64,000 bases of DNA. Source: Rhodobacteraceae bacterium Araon29 (GTDB lineage Bacteria > Pseudomonadota > Alphaproteobacteria > Rhodobacterales > Rhodobacteraceae). Shown piece after piece: positions 47,895-57,882 of this stretch. The notes under the pieces are model-generated. The model searched no databases. It was not told the DNA's origin and was given only the letters and a program-made list of their open reading frames with translations. Position numbers and translations under genes: made by a program. The stretch spans positions 2,285,501-2,349,500 of the forward strand of contig CP046865.1 in NCBI GenBank assembly GCA_039640505.1, in the 5' to 3' direction. The stretch's first letter is position 1, and each line of letters begins with the position of its first letter.

Positions 47895-48918
47895 TTAAAA
47901 GGCGCACAGCGCTGCGCGCGATAAGCTATATTCGAAGACCTCTTCTTTCTTTTCACGTGCCGCTGATTGCCCAAGCGCGCGGCCAGTATATTCAAAACCT
48001 ACTTTGCGCAGAACGCGGCACGAGGCCGGGTTATCATGAAAATGATCTGCGATCACTTCCTCTCGGTCAAAGCGGCAAAAGCAATCTTTCAAAAATGCCC
48101 GCACGGCTTCGGTGGCATAGCCCTGCCCCCAATAGGCAGGACCAAGAAAATACATAAGGCTTTTATCCGGCCCAACGCCAATACACCCAATGAGCTGCCC
48201 ATCCGTTTTGAATATCCCCAAACGGTACCCCAATTGACCATTATAGGCAGAAGCTTCAATCCAAGCGGCTGCATCGTGAACCGGCCAAGGAACGGTGGCG
48301 CGCATAATCATCGGCGCAACTTTTTGATCTCCGCCAATACGGGCAATATCTGTTACGTGATCAGCATTTAAACCCCGCAATATCACTCTAGGGGTGTCGA
48401 TCATGATCGGATTATTCAAAAGCCATTCGCGCCGCGTTAACACATGTTCACATGACGTTACTGGCGCACTGCGTGCACGCGACCAATACCGTGCAGTGCC
48501 AAGCTGTTTCATCCCGCATTTTGCCAACACGCTTCGAGAGGCCGGATTATCATCCCAAACACCAGCATAAATCACGTCCCAAGCGTATCTTTGAAACCCA
48601 TATGCAATCAGCGCCTTTGCCACTTCGCTGGCATAGCCTTTCGCCCAGTGATCCGGACGCAAAAGATACCACAGCGTCGCTTCGTTTAGGCCACCAGTTC
48701 CGATAAATTCATTACCTGCAAAAATACACCCGGCAAACCCTTTGCCCGCCTGCAATTTTTGCATGCGCTCAATCACCTGATCACGATCTGGTGGGAAGAT
48801 CCATGTGCCCGTGTTTTTAGAAACCTCCCAAAAAGACATCAGCGCCATGACCTGATCAATATGCGCTGGATCATTCTCAAATGATCCTTAACCGTTCGGT
48901 TTTAATGCCCCGTGCCAT
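47895..48918 (-). pseudogene. Tandem-domain GNAT acetyltransferase, frameshifted near its start
   Basis: The long frame (47895-48848) encodes two GNAT domains of about 160 aa each, both with acetyl-CoA motifs such as GYASEVAKALI and GQGYATEAVRAF. Its natural start is missing. In another frame the ATG at 48918 gives ARGIKTERLRII, the usual GNAT beginning, and then stops at TGA. Removing one T from ATTT near 48885 would join it to ENDPAHIDQVMAL. The gene is either broken or contains a sequencing error. The start would overlap the preceding GNAT gene by 17 bp, like an operon member. Confidence 0.7.
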
Positions 48919-49969
48919 CAGATGCTCCTTTTCTTCGCACCAACCGGTAACGCGTAATAGGTGATTTTTCACTGCGCGCTGCTGATTTCTCCATGTCTTT
49001 TTCAAACGGCTCAAACCCGGCTTTTTCAAGCACCCTTTGCGAGGCAGGATTGTCATCAAAACAGCTTGCTTGGATTTTTCCTGCCCGATAGCGCTCAAAG
49101 ATAAAGTCACAAAACGCGCGCAGGGCTTCGCTCATAATGCCCTGCCCCCAAGCCTTGGGATCAAGCGCATAACCGATGCCGATATCATCCTCTTGCCCCT
49201 GTGTGGACGAATAAAACCCGATCATGCCCAGCACAGTGCCGGCTGGATCGGCAATATGGAACCATCCATTCCACCCACCGCGCCAACGTCCATTTTCTAC
49301 ACGCTCTTCAATAAATTCAATGTCCAGCGGATGCGGAAAACTTCCCAGATTTCGAGCCACCTTTTGTTGTGCGATGATGGCATGGATGGCCGCCATGTGG
49401 TGCGCTTCATTGGGGTGGATGCGCAGCCGTTCGGTTTTAATCTCAACCGGATTTAAAAAATGCCACTGCTCAGGGGTTAGATACATTTGTTGCAGCGGCA
49501 AATCCTTGTCCTGCGCAAGATTATAGCGCAGGATTGGCGCCGCTTTAGGGCCAAAACCCAGTTTACGCAGAACATTGGCCGAGCGCTCATTACCGATAAA
49601 ATAACCAGAGGCCAGCGGCCCTGCCGCCGGATCTCTAAAATACGAGTCTAGTACGGCGCGGCCCGCTTCGCTCATTAATCCCTGCCCCCAGCGCTCCTGC
49701 GCCAGCCAATAGCCAAACTCGCGCTCTAGACCAATGGTGCCGATATACCGCCCGTCCAAGGTGATCGCCCAGACGGCCTTATCGGGATCCTTTTGCATTT
49801 CGCTGAGCCAGTCCACCGCATCCGCCCGAGAATAGGGATAGGGCATACGTGCCAGCCAGTGCGCCACATCATGGGTGATCCGTGGCGCTATTTGATCTGC
49901 ATCTGAATTTTGCGGCGGGCGAAGAATAAGCCGCTCTGTTTCAATAATCTTGGGTATCATCGTTTTCAT
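48902..49969 (-). CDS. Tandem-domain GNAT acetyltransferase
   Basis: The 355-aa protein contains two GNAT domains. The first begins IIETERLILRPPQ and has WGQGLMSEAGRAV; the second begins VEIKTERLRIHP and has WGQGIMSEALRAF. Such RimJ/RimL-like domains commonly acetylate protein N-termini or small molecules. I use the ATG at 49969; the ATG at 49960 is also possible. It is the only tandem-domain member here whose frame is intact. Confidence 0.78.
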   Translation of the reverse strand: MKTMIPKIIETERLILRPPQNSDADQIAPRITHDVAHWLARMPYPYSRADAVDWLSEMQKDPDKAVWAITLDGRYIGTIGLEREFGYWLAQERWGQGLMSEAGRAVLDSYFRDPAAGPLASGYFIGNERSANVLRKLGFGPKAAPILRYNLAQDKDLPLQQMYLTPEQWHFLNPVEIKTERLRIHPNEAHHMAAIHAIIAQQKVARNLGSFPHPLDIEFIEERVENGRWRGGWNGWFHIADPAGTVLGMIGFYSSTQGQEDDIGIGYALDPKAWGQGIMSEALRAFCDFIFERYRAGKIQASCFDDNPASQRVLEKAGFEPFEKDMEKSAARSEKSPITRYRLVRRKGASDGTGH

Positions 49970-49974
49970 CCAAT

Positions 49975-51033
49975 TTAGATGTTTTGGGGATCGCCCCCTA
50001 GTTTTAACCTTAATCCTTTGGCCCAATCTGGCCGCTTAAGCGCATAAAGCGTGTTTGGCGCTGCAGCCGCGCGCGCCTTTGATGTGGCCTCGCCCTGCCC
50101 GGTCACTTTAAAGCCAGCTTTTTCAAGCACCCTGCCCGAGGCCGGATTGTCGTTAAAATGATCTGCAGTAATTTCAGCGCACTGAAAACGCTCAAAGATA
50201 AAATCAACCATCGCCCGAACGGTTTCCGTGGCATAGCCATGACCCCATAATTTGGGATCAATGAAATATCCGATGCTTACCGGATCGTAGAAAAAGCCGA
50301 AAACACCCCTTACATTTTCAGATTGCTCAATTGCAAATATCGTCCCGATCTTTCCCCGCCAGCGGTCTTTTTCGTAACGCTTTTCCAGATGTGATAGCTC
50401 AAGCGGATGCGGCACACCGCTGAGCATCTGCGCAACTTCTTTCTACGCAGCAATCGGATATAGCGCCTCGGCATCTTCGGGCATTACCGGCCGGATGCGC
50501 AGCCGTTCGGTTTTAATCTCAACCGGATTTAAAAAATGCCACTGCTCAGGGGTTATCGCGACTTTGCGATGCAAGGTTTTACGGCCCAAGGATTTGGAAT
50601 ACTCTTCTTCAACCGGGCCTTTATTACCGAACCCCAGTTTATAAAGGACAGCAGCCGACCGAGCGTTTTCAATGAAATAGCCCGACATCAAAGGCCCCGC
50701 TGCAGGGTTTTTAAAATAGGCGGCAACGACAGCGCTTGCGGCTTCGCTCATCACGCCCTGCCCCCAATGCGCAGGGGCCAGCCAGTAGCCAAGATCAGGC
50801 TTGATGCTAATGATGCCCAGAAATTGGCCTGCACGGGTGATGGCCCAATACCCATGGGGCGATGCTTTGACATGGTCTATAAACCACTGCGCATCTGCCC
50901 CGGTATAGGGATGCGGCACCATGCTAAGCCATTTTGCCACCGCAAAATCGCTTACGCCGCGAATGATATCATCCTTATCTTTGTCCTCAATCGGGCGCAG
51001 CACCAACCTTTCGGTTGTTAAAATATGTTCCAT
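49975..51033 (-). pseudogene. Tandem-domain GNAT acetyltransferase with an internal amber stop
   Basis: One continuous frame from the ATG at 51033 to the stop at 49975 is interrupted by TAG at 50443-50445. The first GNAT domain (MEHILTTERLVLRP to about residue 190) ends in LYPIAA, then the stop, then KEVAQMLSGVPHPLEL, the second domain. In the intact relative at 48902-49969 the matching place reads IIAQQKVARNL, so the stop falls where glutamine stands, which one C-to-T change would explain. Two separate proteins, the second starting at the ATG at 50427, are also possible. Confidence 0.75.
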
Positions 51034-51038
51034 TAAAT

Positions 51039-51587
51039 TTATCCATTGATTTGAAAGGTCTTTAAATATGTCCACGTTGCAACGGTCGCATTGCGGGCCA
51101 CGCAAAACGCTTCGGCATCACCGATATAGGCAAATCCGCAATTGGTCAGCACCCGCGCCGAGGCAGGATTATCCTGAAACACCGCTGCAAAAATTGTTTC
51201 GTTCTGCAGCGGGTTGGCCGCCAGCAAACTTGCGGTCACTTCGGAGGCAACGCCTTTGTTCCAAAACGCAGGCGCAACCCAATAACTCAGCTCGCTTTGG
51301 TTTTTGCTCAACCGATCCAGCGATAAGAGACCCAGAACTTCTGATAGTCCCGATTTCACGCCGTCAATCGCCCAGATGTCCTGCTCGCGCTCTGGTGACA
51401 AAGCGCGCGCGATCATAGCTTCGGTTGCCCCCGCCGGCATTGGATGCGGGATCGCCGGTGTCATCCGCGCCACACGCTCGTCTTTGGTGTAAAACTCGAC
51501 CAGACCTGCGTCCGAGCGGCGCAAAGGGCGCAGATCAAAGCGGTCGGTGGTTACGAAAGGCTGGTTGGTAATCTGTTCCAGTTTCAT
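51039..51587 (-). CDS. GNAT acetyltransferase, single domain
   Basis: A 182-aa GNAT with TTDRFDLRPLRRSD at the start, WNKGVASEVTASLLA for the acetyl-CoA loop and DNPASARVLTNCGF near the end. The start ATG shares one base with the LysE stop (TGATG). It is the first of four adjacent GNAT genes and most resembles the one usually found between rpmA and obgE in Rhodobacterales. Confidence 0.85.
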   Translation of the reverse strand: MKLEQITNQPFVTTDRFDLRPLRRSDAGLVEFYTKDERVARMTPAIPHPMPAGATEAMIARALSPEREQDIWAIDGVKSGLSEVLGLLSLDRLSKNQSELSYWVAPAFWNKGVASEVTASLLAANPLQNETIFAAVFQDNPASARVLTNCGFAYIGDAEAFCVARNATVATWTYLKTFQING

Positions 51588-52189
51588 CAAAGTTCTCCAT
51601 TCATCAAAGCGTAGCCAACAAAAGCCACAGTCAAAGCCGCCAAACACCACATCAGATAGCGTTCCGACGGGGTCCCGATGAGCAATCTTGCAATACGATC
51701 TCCAAAGAAAGTCCAAACAGGATGGCAAATAATCTGAATACCCATCAATGAAAGCGCAATAATCGCTGTGGCAGTAAGCGTTGGTGTGCTGGGGTCAACA
51801 AAATTGGTAAATCCCGCAACGATCATCGCCCATGCTTTTGGGTTCAAAGGATGCACCCAAAGACCTGCCACAAAACCGGGGGCATTCGCAGTGTCTTTAT
51901 TGACTGACAAACGCATATTAGCGACCCGCCATGCCAGCCAGATAATATAGGCAGCAGAGACATATTTAAGCAGCACAAAAAGCAGTGGAACCTGATCTGC
52001 AAGGCTCATTAGACCAAAGCCGATCGGCCAGATAATCAGCTGTTTGCCCAGCACCACGCCCGCCACAAAGGGAAGCGCTGCACGGAACCCATAGCGCGCA
52101 CCGGTTGCCAACATTGCCATGTTGGCAGGACCGGGAGTGGCCACTTGCGAAAACGCAAAAGCTACAAAACTGATGATACCAACGCTCAT
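51587..52189 (-). CDS. LysE/RhtB-family amino-acid exporter
   Basis: A 200-aa inner-membrane protein with about six helices and the family pattern PGPANMAMLATGARYGFRAAL near the start. LysE/RhtB proteins export amino acids or their derivatives; the substrate is unknown. A strong terminator separates it from rpmA, so it has its own promoter or depends on read-through, and it leads the GNAT cluster. Confidence 0.88.
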   Translation of the reverse strand: MSVGIISFVAFAFSQVATPGPANMAMLATGARYGFRAALPFVAGVVLGKQLIIWPIGFGLMSLADQVPLLFVLLKYVSAAYIIWLAWRVANMRLSVNKDTANAPGFVAGLWVHPLNPKAWAMIVAGFTNFVDPSTPTLTATAIIALSLMGIQIICHPVWTFFGDRIARLLIGTPSERYLMWCLAALTVAFVGYALMNGEL

Positions 52190-52222
52190 GTTTCCACCTG
52201 TTCTGGGTGTATCCCCAAAATG

Positions 52223-52254
52223 AAAAAGGGACCGGCGGTTTCGCCGATCCCTTT
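52223..52254 (-). terminator. Rho-independent terminator after rpmA
   Basis: On the minus strand AAAGGGA and CGGCG pair with CGCCG and TCCCTTT around a GAAA-like loop with one mismatch, followed by a T-run (52223-52227 on the plus strand as A's). It closes the rplU-rpmA operon 25 bp after the rpmA stop. Confidence 0.85.
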
Positions 52255-52278
52255 AAAACTTTAAACCTAAGGTTTCGG

Positions 52279-52548
52279 CTATTCAGCGGCCTCCATTGCA
52301 GGAAGCACGGAAATAAAGGTGCGGCCTTTGAAGCCTTTGTGAAATTTCACATTGCCTTCTACGGTCGCAAAAATAGTGTGGTCTTTTCCCTGACCAACGC
52401 CGTTGCCCGGCCACCATTTGTTGCCGCGTTGACGCGCGATGATATTTCCAGGAATAGCGTGCTGCCCACCATAGAGCTTGACGCCAAGACGGCGACCATC
52501 AGAGTCGCGACCGTTACGGGATGAACCGCCTGCTTTTTTATGTGCCAT
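52279..52548 (-). CDS. rpmA: 50S ribosomal protein L27
   Basis: An 89-aa ribosomal protein beginning [20 protein letters not shown], the signature of bacterial L27, whose N-terminus reaches the peptidyl-transferase centre. It lies 15 bp after rplU and before a strong terminator. Confidence 0.98.
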   Translation of the reverse strand: MAHKKAGGSSRNGRDSDGRRLGVKLYGGQHAIPGNIIARQRGNKWWPGNGVGQGKDHTIFATVEGNVKFHKGFKGRTFISVLPAMEAAE

Positions 52549-52563
52549 GGGTGCGTACTCCTC

Positions 52564-53250
52564 TTACTTGGCCAGTTCTTTGGCTTGATCAATCCAGCCT
52601 TCGCGCTCAATCTTGCCTTTGAATGACAGTTGCTCGTCTATAGCAGCAACATCTGCATCCGTCCATGCTGCAATTTGCGCATAAGATGTAATGCCGGCTG
52701 CATTTAGCTTTTTCTCTAATGCCGGTCCGACACCAGATAATTTTTTCAGATCGTCAGATGCCGCCGGGGCCGCTTCTGCTTTTGCAGGCTTAGCAGCTTT
52801 TTTCGCTGCTGGCGCTTTCGTGGGCGCTGGCGCTTTTTCCGCCTTGGCTTTTGCCGGCTTTTTGGCTGGCGCTGATGGCGCCGCAGCTGGCACTGAGCCA
52901 GCCCCTAAAGCGGCCTTTACGCCTGATGCATCTGCGCCAGAGGCCAAAATGTCAGTGATTTTAACCAAGGTCAGCTTTTGCCGATGGCCTTTGGTGCGCT
53001 GCGAGCTGTGCTTGCGGCGGCGTTTTACAAAGTTGATGACTTTGTCGGCTTTGATCTGATCGATCACCTCAGCCTGTACGGCTGCGCCTGACACCATTGG
53101 TGTGCCCAGCACTGGCTTTTTGCCACCCAGCATCAAAATGTCGTTAAATTGAACTTTTTCACCTGCATCAGCGGCCAGCTTTTCAACCCTCAGCATATCG
53201 CCAGATTGAACTTTATATTGCTTACCGCCGGTCTTTAGGACCGCAAACAT
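52564..53250 (-). CDS. rplU: 50S ribosomal protein L21 with a long C-terminal extension
   Basis: A 228-aa L21. Residues 1 to about 103 are the normal ribosomal protein ([18 protein letters not shown] at the start, [16 protein letters not shown] near the RNA-binding part). A low-complexity Ala/Lys/Pro linker follows, then a C-terminal helix-hairpin-helix ([17 protein letters not shown]) of about 60 residues. Extended L21 proteins are known in Rhodobacterales. The start at 53250 has AAAGGAAAG upstream. Confidence 0.95.
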   Translation of the reverse strand: MFAVLKTGGKQYKVQSGDMLRVEKLAADAGEKVQFNDILMLGGKKPVLGTPMVSGAAVQAEVIDQIKADKVINFVKRRRKHSSQRTKGHRQKLTLVKITDILASGADASGVKAALGAGSVPAAAPSAPAKKPAKAKAEKAPAPTKAPAAKKAAKPAKAEAAPAASDDLKKLSGVGPALEKKLNAAGITSYAQIAAWTDADVAAIDEQLSFKGKIEREGWIDQAKELAK

Positions 53251-53432
53251 GTGTCTTTCCTTTTGGTTTCGCGTTCTGCGGCCCCCTATATCAGGGCGTT
53301 TCGGCCATATGGCCACCTCGAACAGCGCGTCTTTAAAACGTTATTACAAGAATTGGCGAGCCATAGCCCGCCAACAGAGCGCGCTTATCCGGCACTCGCA
53401 AAAGAAAGTCAAGGACTTTAACAGATAACAGG

Positions 53433-54242
53433 TCACAAATCCCGCGCTTCTAATGCCGACGCAAGTAGTTTGCCCAATTGCCCTGCGCTATCAGTTGCAA
53501 CCGCATTGAAACTTTCAAATAATGCGTGGTTCAATGCCTTGCCAATAGATGAATTTTGAAACGCCAGATAATCTGATAGCTCTGCGTCGCTGAGCGGCCG
53601 GTAAGCCATATAGACATAGCCCAAAACCCATTTGTCTATTTCAGCGCGCAGACTATCTTTATCCCGCGCAATAAGTTCAATGATTTGATCCTGATTTATG
53701 CCCAGTTCATCGGCCTCAGCCAAGCCAGATAAAAATGCAAAACGCGCCGCAAAAGCTCCGGACAGGTTATATTCTGTCAACCCCATTTCCTCAGCAGCGC
53801 TTTGCAATATCTCTGCACGTTCATCTTTTGCTTGCAGCGCGTCCTGCGCAATAGAAATCGCCATTTCTTCAACTGCATCATTCGAAATTGCAACGCGGCC
53901 CGTGGTTTCAAGTTGGCCCACGAGCACCCCAAGTGGAGTGCGATAAAAATCCAACGCAAGCTCGGCATCAGCTTTAGCTAAGGCAGCCCTTAACCCTTTA
54001 AGCAGCTGTCTCTTAATTGAAGCCTCTGCATAAAGCGCATCAACAGCGCTATCAAAATTATTTCTAACGCTGTTTTTAAGATACATTTCAGCGGTCGTTT
54101 CGGCTTCTTCCAATCCCTCTTGGCGCATGACCGCCACAACCTCATCCATATGCAGCGCTGCATAAAGCTCTTGGTAGATGTCCGCATAAACAGGCCGCGT
54201 AACAAACAAAACAGTTGCAGTAATGAGAGCAAAAATGCGCAT
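53433..54242 (-). CDS. DUF2059 family exported protein
   Basis: A 269-aa protein with an N-terminal signal peptide (residues 1-20, cut after VYA) and two copies of the DUF2059 pattern; FYRTPLGVLVGQLE is the clearest part and LAFQNSSIGKALNHAL the second. Helical throughout, it should be periplasmic. The function of the family is unknown. Confidence 0.8.
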   Translation of the reverse strand: MRIFALITATVLFVTRPVYADIYQELYAALHMDEVVAVMRQEGLEEAETTAEMYLKNSVRNNFDSAVDALYAEASIKRQLLKGLRAALAKADAELALDFYRTPLGVLVGQLETTGRVAISNDAVEEMAISIAQDALQAKDERAEILQSAAEEMGLTEYNLSGAFAARFAFLSGLAEADELGINQDQIIELIARDKDSLRAEIDKWVLGYVYMAYRPLSDAELSDYLAFQNSSIGKALNHALFESFNAVATDSAGQLGKLLASALEARDL

Positions 54243-54490
54243 TGCGATATCCTAACTAATTTATTTCTAAGCTAGAATAATTTTACCCATCTTCAACAGA
54301 AAAATAGAGAAGGAAATTGGGGCCAGACATCGTCAGCGATATTTGAACGATTACCGAAATCAAAACACGCAAAGCATCAAAAAATCTCTGCTGTCTCATG
54401 TCCACTCCCTGGTGGTTATGATGAGCCAGAAACCCTCTCTTAGCAATTTACGCTATTTTGGACCCATAAGCGCTGATCCCAGACAGCATA

Positions 54491-54580
54491 TGGCGGACAG
54501 ACAGGGATTCGAACCCTGGAGACGGTCTCCCGCCTACACACTTTCCAGGCGTGCGCCTTCGACCACTCGGCCACCTGTCC
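54491..54580 (-). tRNA. tRNA-Ser (anticodon GGA)
   Basis: A 90-nt class II tRNA with GGACAGG acceptor start, TGGCCGAGTGG D-arm, anticodon stem CACGC/GTGTG around CTGGAAA (anticodon GGA), a variable arm and GGTTCGAATCC in the T-arm. CCA is encoded. It reads UCC and UCU. Confidence 0.96.
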
Positions 54581-54647
54581 ACTAGCCTGCCTTTTAGCTG
54601 TTACGGCAGGCTAAAAGCAAGGCATCTTCGTTGAATAACTTAAAAAA

Positions 54648-55367
54648 TTATGCATCGAAATGCAAATGCACCCGCCGGTTTAGCTGACCCTTTTTTTCAA
54701 CTTTGCCAATTCTAACCCGCCCTATTTCACTTGTGCGGGCCACATGGGTGCCGCCGCAGGGTTGCAAATCAACGCTGCTCTCATTTGTGCCAATCCGGAT
54801 CAACCGGATTTTTCCGGCGCCGCGGGGTGGGGCCACTGACATGGTTTTGACCAAGGACGGGTTTTCATCCAGCTCGCGCTCGGTGATCCATTCTTCTGTG
54901 ATCTCCAAATCCCGGGCGATCAGCGCATTCAGTGCCTCTGTCAAAGCGTCTTTGTCTTCTAGCGCTTGTGGCATGTTAAAATCCAAACGGCCTTTGACTG
55001 CCGTAATCGCCCCGCCGGTCACCGGCAAGGGAATGACAACCGACAAAAGATGCAGCGCCGTGTGCATCCGCATATGATTGTAGCGCTGATCCCAATCCAG
55101 AACCTGCAAAACCTCTTGTCCTACTTTTGGCAGAACACTGCCTTCGGCGGGCAGGCAAATGATCTGATCTGCCTCACCTTTTACGGTCGTTGAAATCACT
55201 GTTTCCTGACCGTTCCAGCGTAAGACACCGCCATCGCCAGGTTGCCCGCCCGAGGTGGCATAAAAGAGACTTTGGTTTAAAACTATGCCGCCCTCTTGGG
55301 TTACATCAACAACCTTCGCTGGTGCTTCACGCAGAAAACTGTCTTGCAGAAATTGCTTTTCGGTCAT
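54648..55367 (-). CDS. alaX: Alanyl-tRNA editing protein AlaX
   Basis: A 239-aa trans-editing enzyme that hydrolyses mischarged Ser- or Gly-tRNA(Ala). The zinc ligands are in HTALHLLSV and CGGTHVA. It corresponds to the editing and C-terminal recognition parts of AlaRS without the synthetase domain. It lies 84 bp downstream of cysK and is probably cotranscribed. Confidence 0.93.
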   Translation of the reverse strand: MTEKQFLQDSFLREAPAKVVDVTQEGGIVLNQSLFYATSGGQPGDGGVLRWNGQETVISTTVKGEADQIICLPAEGSVLPKVGQEVLQVLDWDQRYNHMRMHTALHLLSVVIPLPVTGGAITAVKGRLDFNMPQALEDKDALTEALNALIARDLEITEEWITERELDENPSLVKTMSVAPPRGAGKIRLIRIGTNESSVDLQPCGGTHVARTSEIGRVRIGKVEKKGQLNRRVHLHFDA

Positions 55368-55451
55368 GTTAAGTCCTTTCTTGGAATTCTGTCCACGCAG
55401 ATATCAAACGCCTTGGAAGACAAGCACCCCAAGGCTGGCCTGGGATGAAGA

Positions 55452-56486
55452 TCACATCTCCTCAAAAACGCCCGGAATAGACTGGGGCGCCATGCTTAAC
55501 CAAGGCGGCAAGGGTAACTCTTTGCTTTTTAGAAAATCAGGGTTGAAGAGTTTGGAATGATAGCGCGTTCCATAGTCGCATAAAATCGTCACAATCGTAT
55601 GCCCCGGCCCCAATTCTCGCGCCATTTTAATCGCGCCGGCCACATTTACACCCGAGCTTGCCCCAAGACAAAGGCCTTCGTTTTGCAGCAAATCAAACAC
55701 AATGGGCAGGGCTTCATGATCGGTGACCTGATAGCATAGATCAGGGGTAAACCCTTCTAGATTTTTGGTAATGCGCCCCTGCCCGATACCTTCGGAAATT
55801 GAGTTGCCCTCAGACTTTAAAACGCCCTCGGTGTAAAACGAATAAAGCGCCGCGCCCATGGGGTCAGCCAGACCGATTTTGACGCCTTTTGGCCGCAGGG
55901 CCTGTGAAATACCGCCCAGTGTGCCGCCAGATCCAACCGCACATATAAATCCGTCAACTTTGCCACCTGTTTGGTGCCAAATTTCCGGACCGGTTGTTTC
56001 AACATGCGCTTGACGGTTGGCCACATTATCGAACTGATTGGCCCAAACGGCTCCATTTTCCTGTGTCTTCACCAGCTCGTCCGCAAGGCGCCCAGAATAC
56101 CGCACATAGTTATTTGGATTTTTGTAGGGGGCAGCAGGCACTTGAACCAATTCGGCGCCAGCAAGCCGCAGCATGTCTTTTTTCTCTTGGCTTTGGGTTT
56201 CAGGGATTACAATGACGGTTTTGTAGCCCAGTGACGCTCCCACAAGCGCCAGACCAATTCCGGTATTTCCCGCAGTACCTTCCACGATGGTTCCACCCGG
56301 CTGCAGCAATCCTTTTTCAATTGCATCACGAATGATGAACAATGCGGCTCGGTCTTTGACCGATTGACCGGGGTTCATAAATTCGGCCTTGCCCAAGATC
56401 GTGCAGCCAGTTTCTTCGCTTGCGCGCCGAAGTTTAATCAGTGGCGTGTTTCCCACCATACGAGCAAGGTCACTTGCATAGTCCAT
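55452..56486 (-). CDS. cysK: Cysteine synthase A
   Basis: A 344-aa PLP enzyme making cysteine from O-acetylserine and sulfide. The PLP lysine is in NPGQSVKDRAA, the asparagine loop in EGTAGNTGIGLALVG, and the phosphate-binding loop in AVGSGGTLGG. This long form resembles the alphaproteobacterial CysK. Confidence 0.95.
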   Translation of the reverse strand: MDYASDLARMVGNTPLIKLRRASEETGCTILGKAEFMNPGQSVKDRAALFIIRDAIEKGLLQPGGTIVEGTAGNTGIGLALVGASLGYKTVIVIPETQSQEKKDMLRLAGAELVQVPAAPYKNPNNYVRYSGRLADELVKTQENGAVWANQFDNVANRQAHVETTGPEIWHQTGGKVDGFICAVGSGGTLGGISQALRPKGVKIGLADPMGAALYSFYTEGVLKSEGNSISEGIGQGRITKNLEGFTPDLCYQVTDHEALPIVFDLLQNEGLCLGASSGVNVAGAIKMARELGPGHTIVTILCDYGTRYHSKLFNPDFLKSKELPLPPWLSMAPQSIPGVFEEM

Positions 56487-56649
56487 TAGGGCAGTCCTTT
56501 ATTTCACATCTGACAGCCACATGTAGGCAGATTACCGCATGAACTCAAGCCAATGCTCGCAGCGTTATTGCATCGCCGCAGATATCGTATTTTAGCGGCA
56601 CTTTAAGCAGGCAGGTTTTAGATGCGCACGCAGCGCGTCTCGCCCTTGG

Positions 56650-57870
56650 CTAAGTTTTTGAACCACCTGAATTGGCAATGGTTATCTGCGTGACATCACA
56701 ATTACCGCTTTCAAAAGTTGCAGCACAGGACGTGAGATAAAAATTCCACATACGGCGAAACCTATCATCAAACCCCAAAGCCGCCGCCTGATCCCATTTG
56801 GCGTTAAAAACATCGTGCCAGCGCCGCAATGTTTGCGAGTAGCTTAGGCCAAACTCTTTGGACTTAACCACCGACAATCCTGCATTTTGAACTTCCGCTT
56901 TCAGCGCATTCGGACTGGGCAGCATACCACCGGGGAAAATATACTTCTGAATGAAGTCAACACCGCGCTGGTAAACCTCCCAGCGGGCATCTTGTACCGT
57001 AATGATTTGCAAGGTTGCCTGCCGGCCCGGATGAAGGCAATTTTTTATCGTCTCGAAATACGCCGGCCAGTATTTTTGCCCAACCGCTTCAAACATTTCG
57101 ATACTGGCGATCCCATCATAGCGGCCTTTTTCATCACGGTAATCTTGAAGTTTTATATTAACTCTATCCTGTAGGCCTTTGCTTTCGATTCTTTTCTTAG
57201 AGTAATCAAGCTGTTCCTTGCTGATTGTTAGGCCAGTGACCTTCAATCCTCTTTCTTTCGCAGCATATTCGGCAAAACCGCCCCAGCCACAGCCTATTTC
57301 CAAGACATGATCGCCTTCTTTGACACCCATTTGATCCACCATTGAGGCGTATTTCGCAATTTGTGCGGCCTCAAGGCTTTCCTGACCTGTCGTAAAAAGC
57401 GCCGAGGAATATGTCATCGTATCGTCAAGCCACAATCCGTAAAAATCATTGCCAAGGTCATAGTGGTGGCTGATGTTTTTGCGAGCTTGTCTTTTCGAAT
57501 TACTCTGCAGCCAAAAGCGGATTTTTTCAAAAACCCGTACCAAGCCCATTCCGGGAAAGCCGTCGTACAGTTCCTCATTTTCCGCATGGACCCAATCCAT
57601 GAAGGATTGCAGATCTGGGGTGCTCCACCAATTATCAAGATAGGCGTCTGAGAACCCAAGATCACCTTCGCGGATGAGACGGGCAAAGATCTCGGGGTTA
57701 TGGATATCAACTTGAGCAACGGGCCCGGAGTTTTTACCACTGGCGCGAAAAACCCGCCCGTCAGGCAAAACAAAATCCAATCTCCCCGTATTCATAGCGT
57801 CCGCCATCTCAAAGACTTGGCTAAAATACCGAGGCAGATTCTTTTGATTTTTTGTCGATGTTAAGTGCAT
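56650..57870 (-). CDS. cfa: Cyclopropane-fatty-acyl-phospholipid synthase
   Basis: A 406-aa SAM-dependent enzyme that adds a methylene bridge to unsaturated acyl chains in membrane lipids. The SAM motif is VLEIGCGWGGFAEYA, preceded by the NISHHYDLGNDFYGLWLD segment that marks the family, and FIQKYIFPGGMLPS near the end. It lies 12 bp after phrB. Confidence 0.94.
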   Translation of the reverse strand: MHLTSTKNQKNLPRYFSQVFEMADAMNTGRLDFVLPDGRVFRASGKNSGPVAQVDIHNPEIFARLIREGDLGFSDAYLDNWWSTPDLQSFMDWVHAENEELYDGFPGMGLVRVFEKIRFWLQSNSKRQARKNISHHYDLGNDFYGLWLDDTMTYSSALFTTGQESLEAAQIAKYASMVDQMGVKEGDHVLEIGCGWGGFAEYAAKERGLKVTGLTISKEQLDYSKKRIESKGLQDRVNIKLQDYRDEKGRYDGIASIEMFEAVGQKYWPAYFETIKNCLHPGRQATLQIITVQDARWEVYQRGVDFIQKYIFPGGMLPSPNALKAEVQNAGLSVVKSKEFGLSYSQTLRRWHDVFNAKWDQAAALGFDDRFRRMWNFYLTSCAATFESGNCDVTQITIANSGGSKT

Positions 57871-57882
57871 AAACCTTTACCT

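Noticed and set aside
54343-54585. 80-aa plus-strand frame across the tRNA-Ser
   Set aside because: It covers the tRNA gene on the opposite strand and is explained by that gene.
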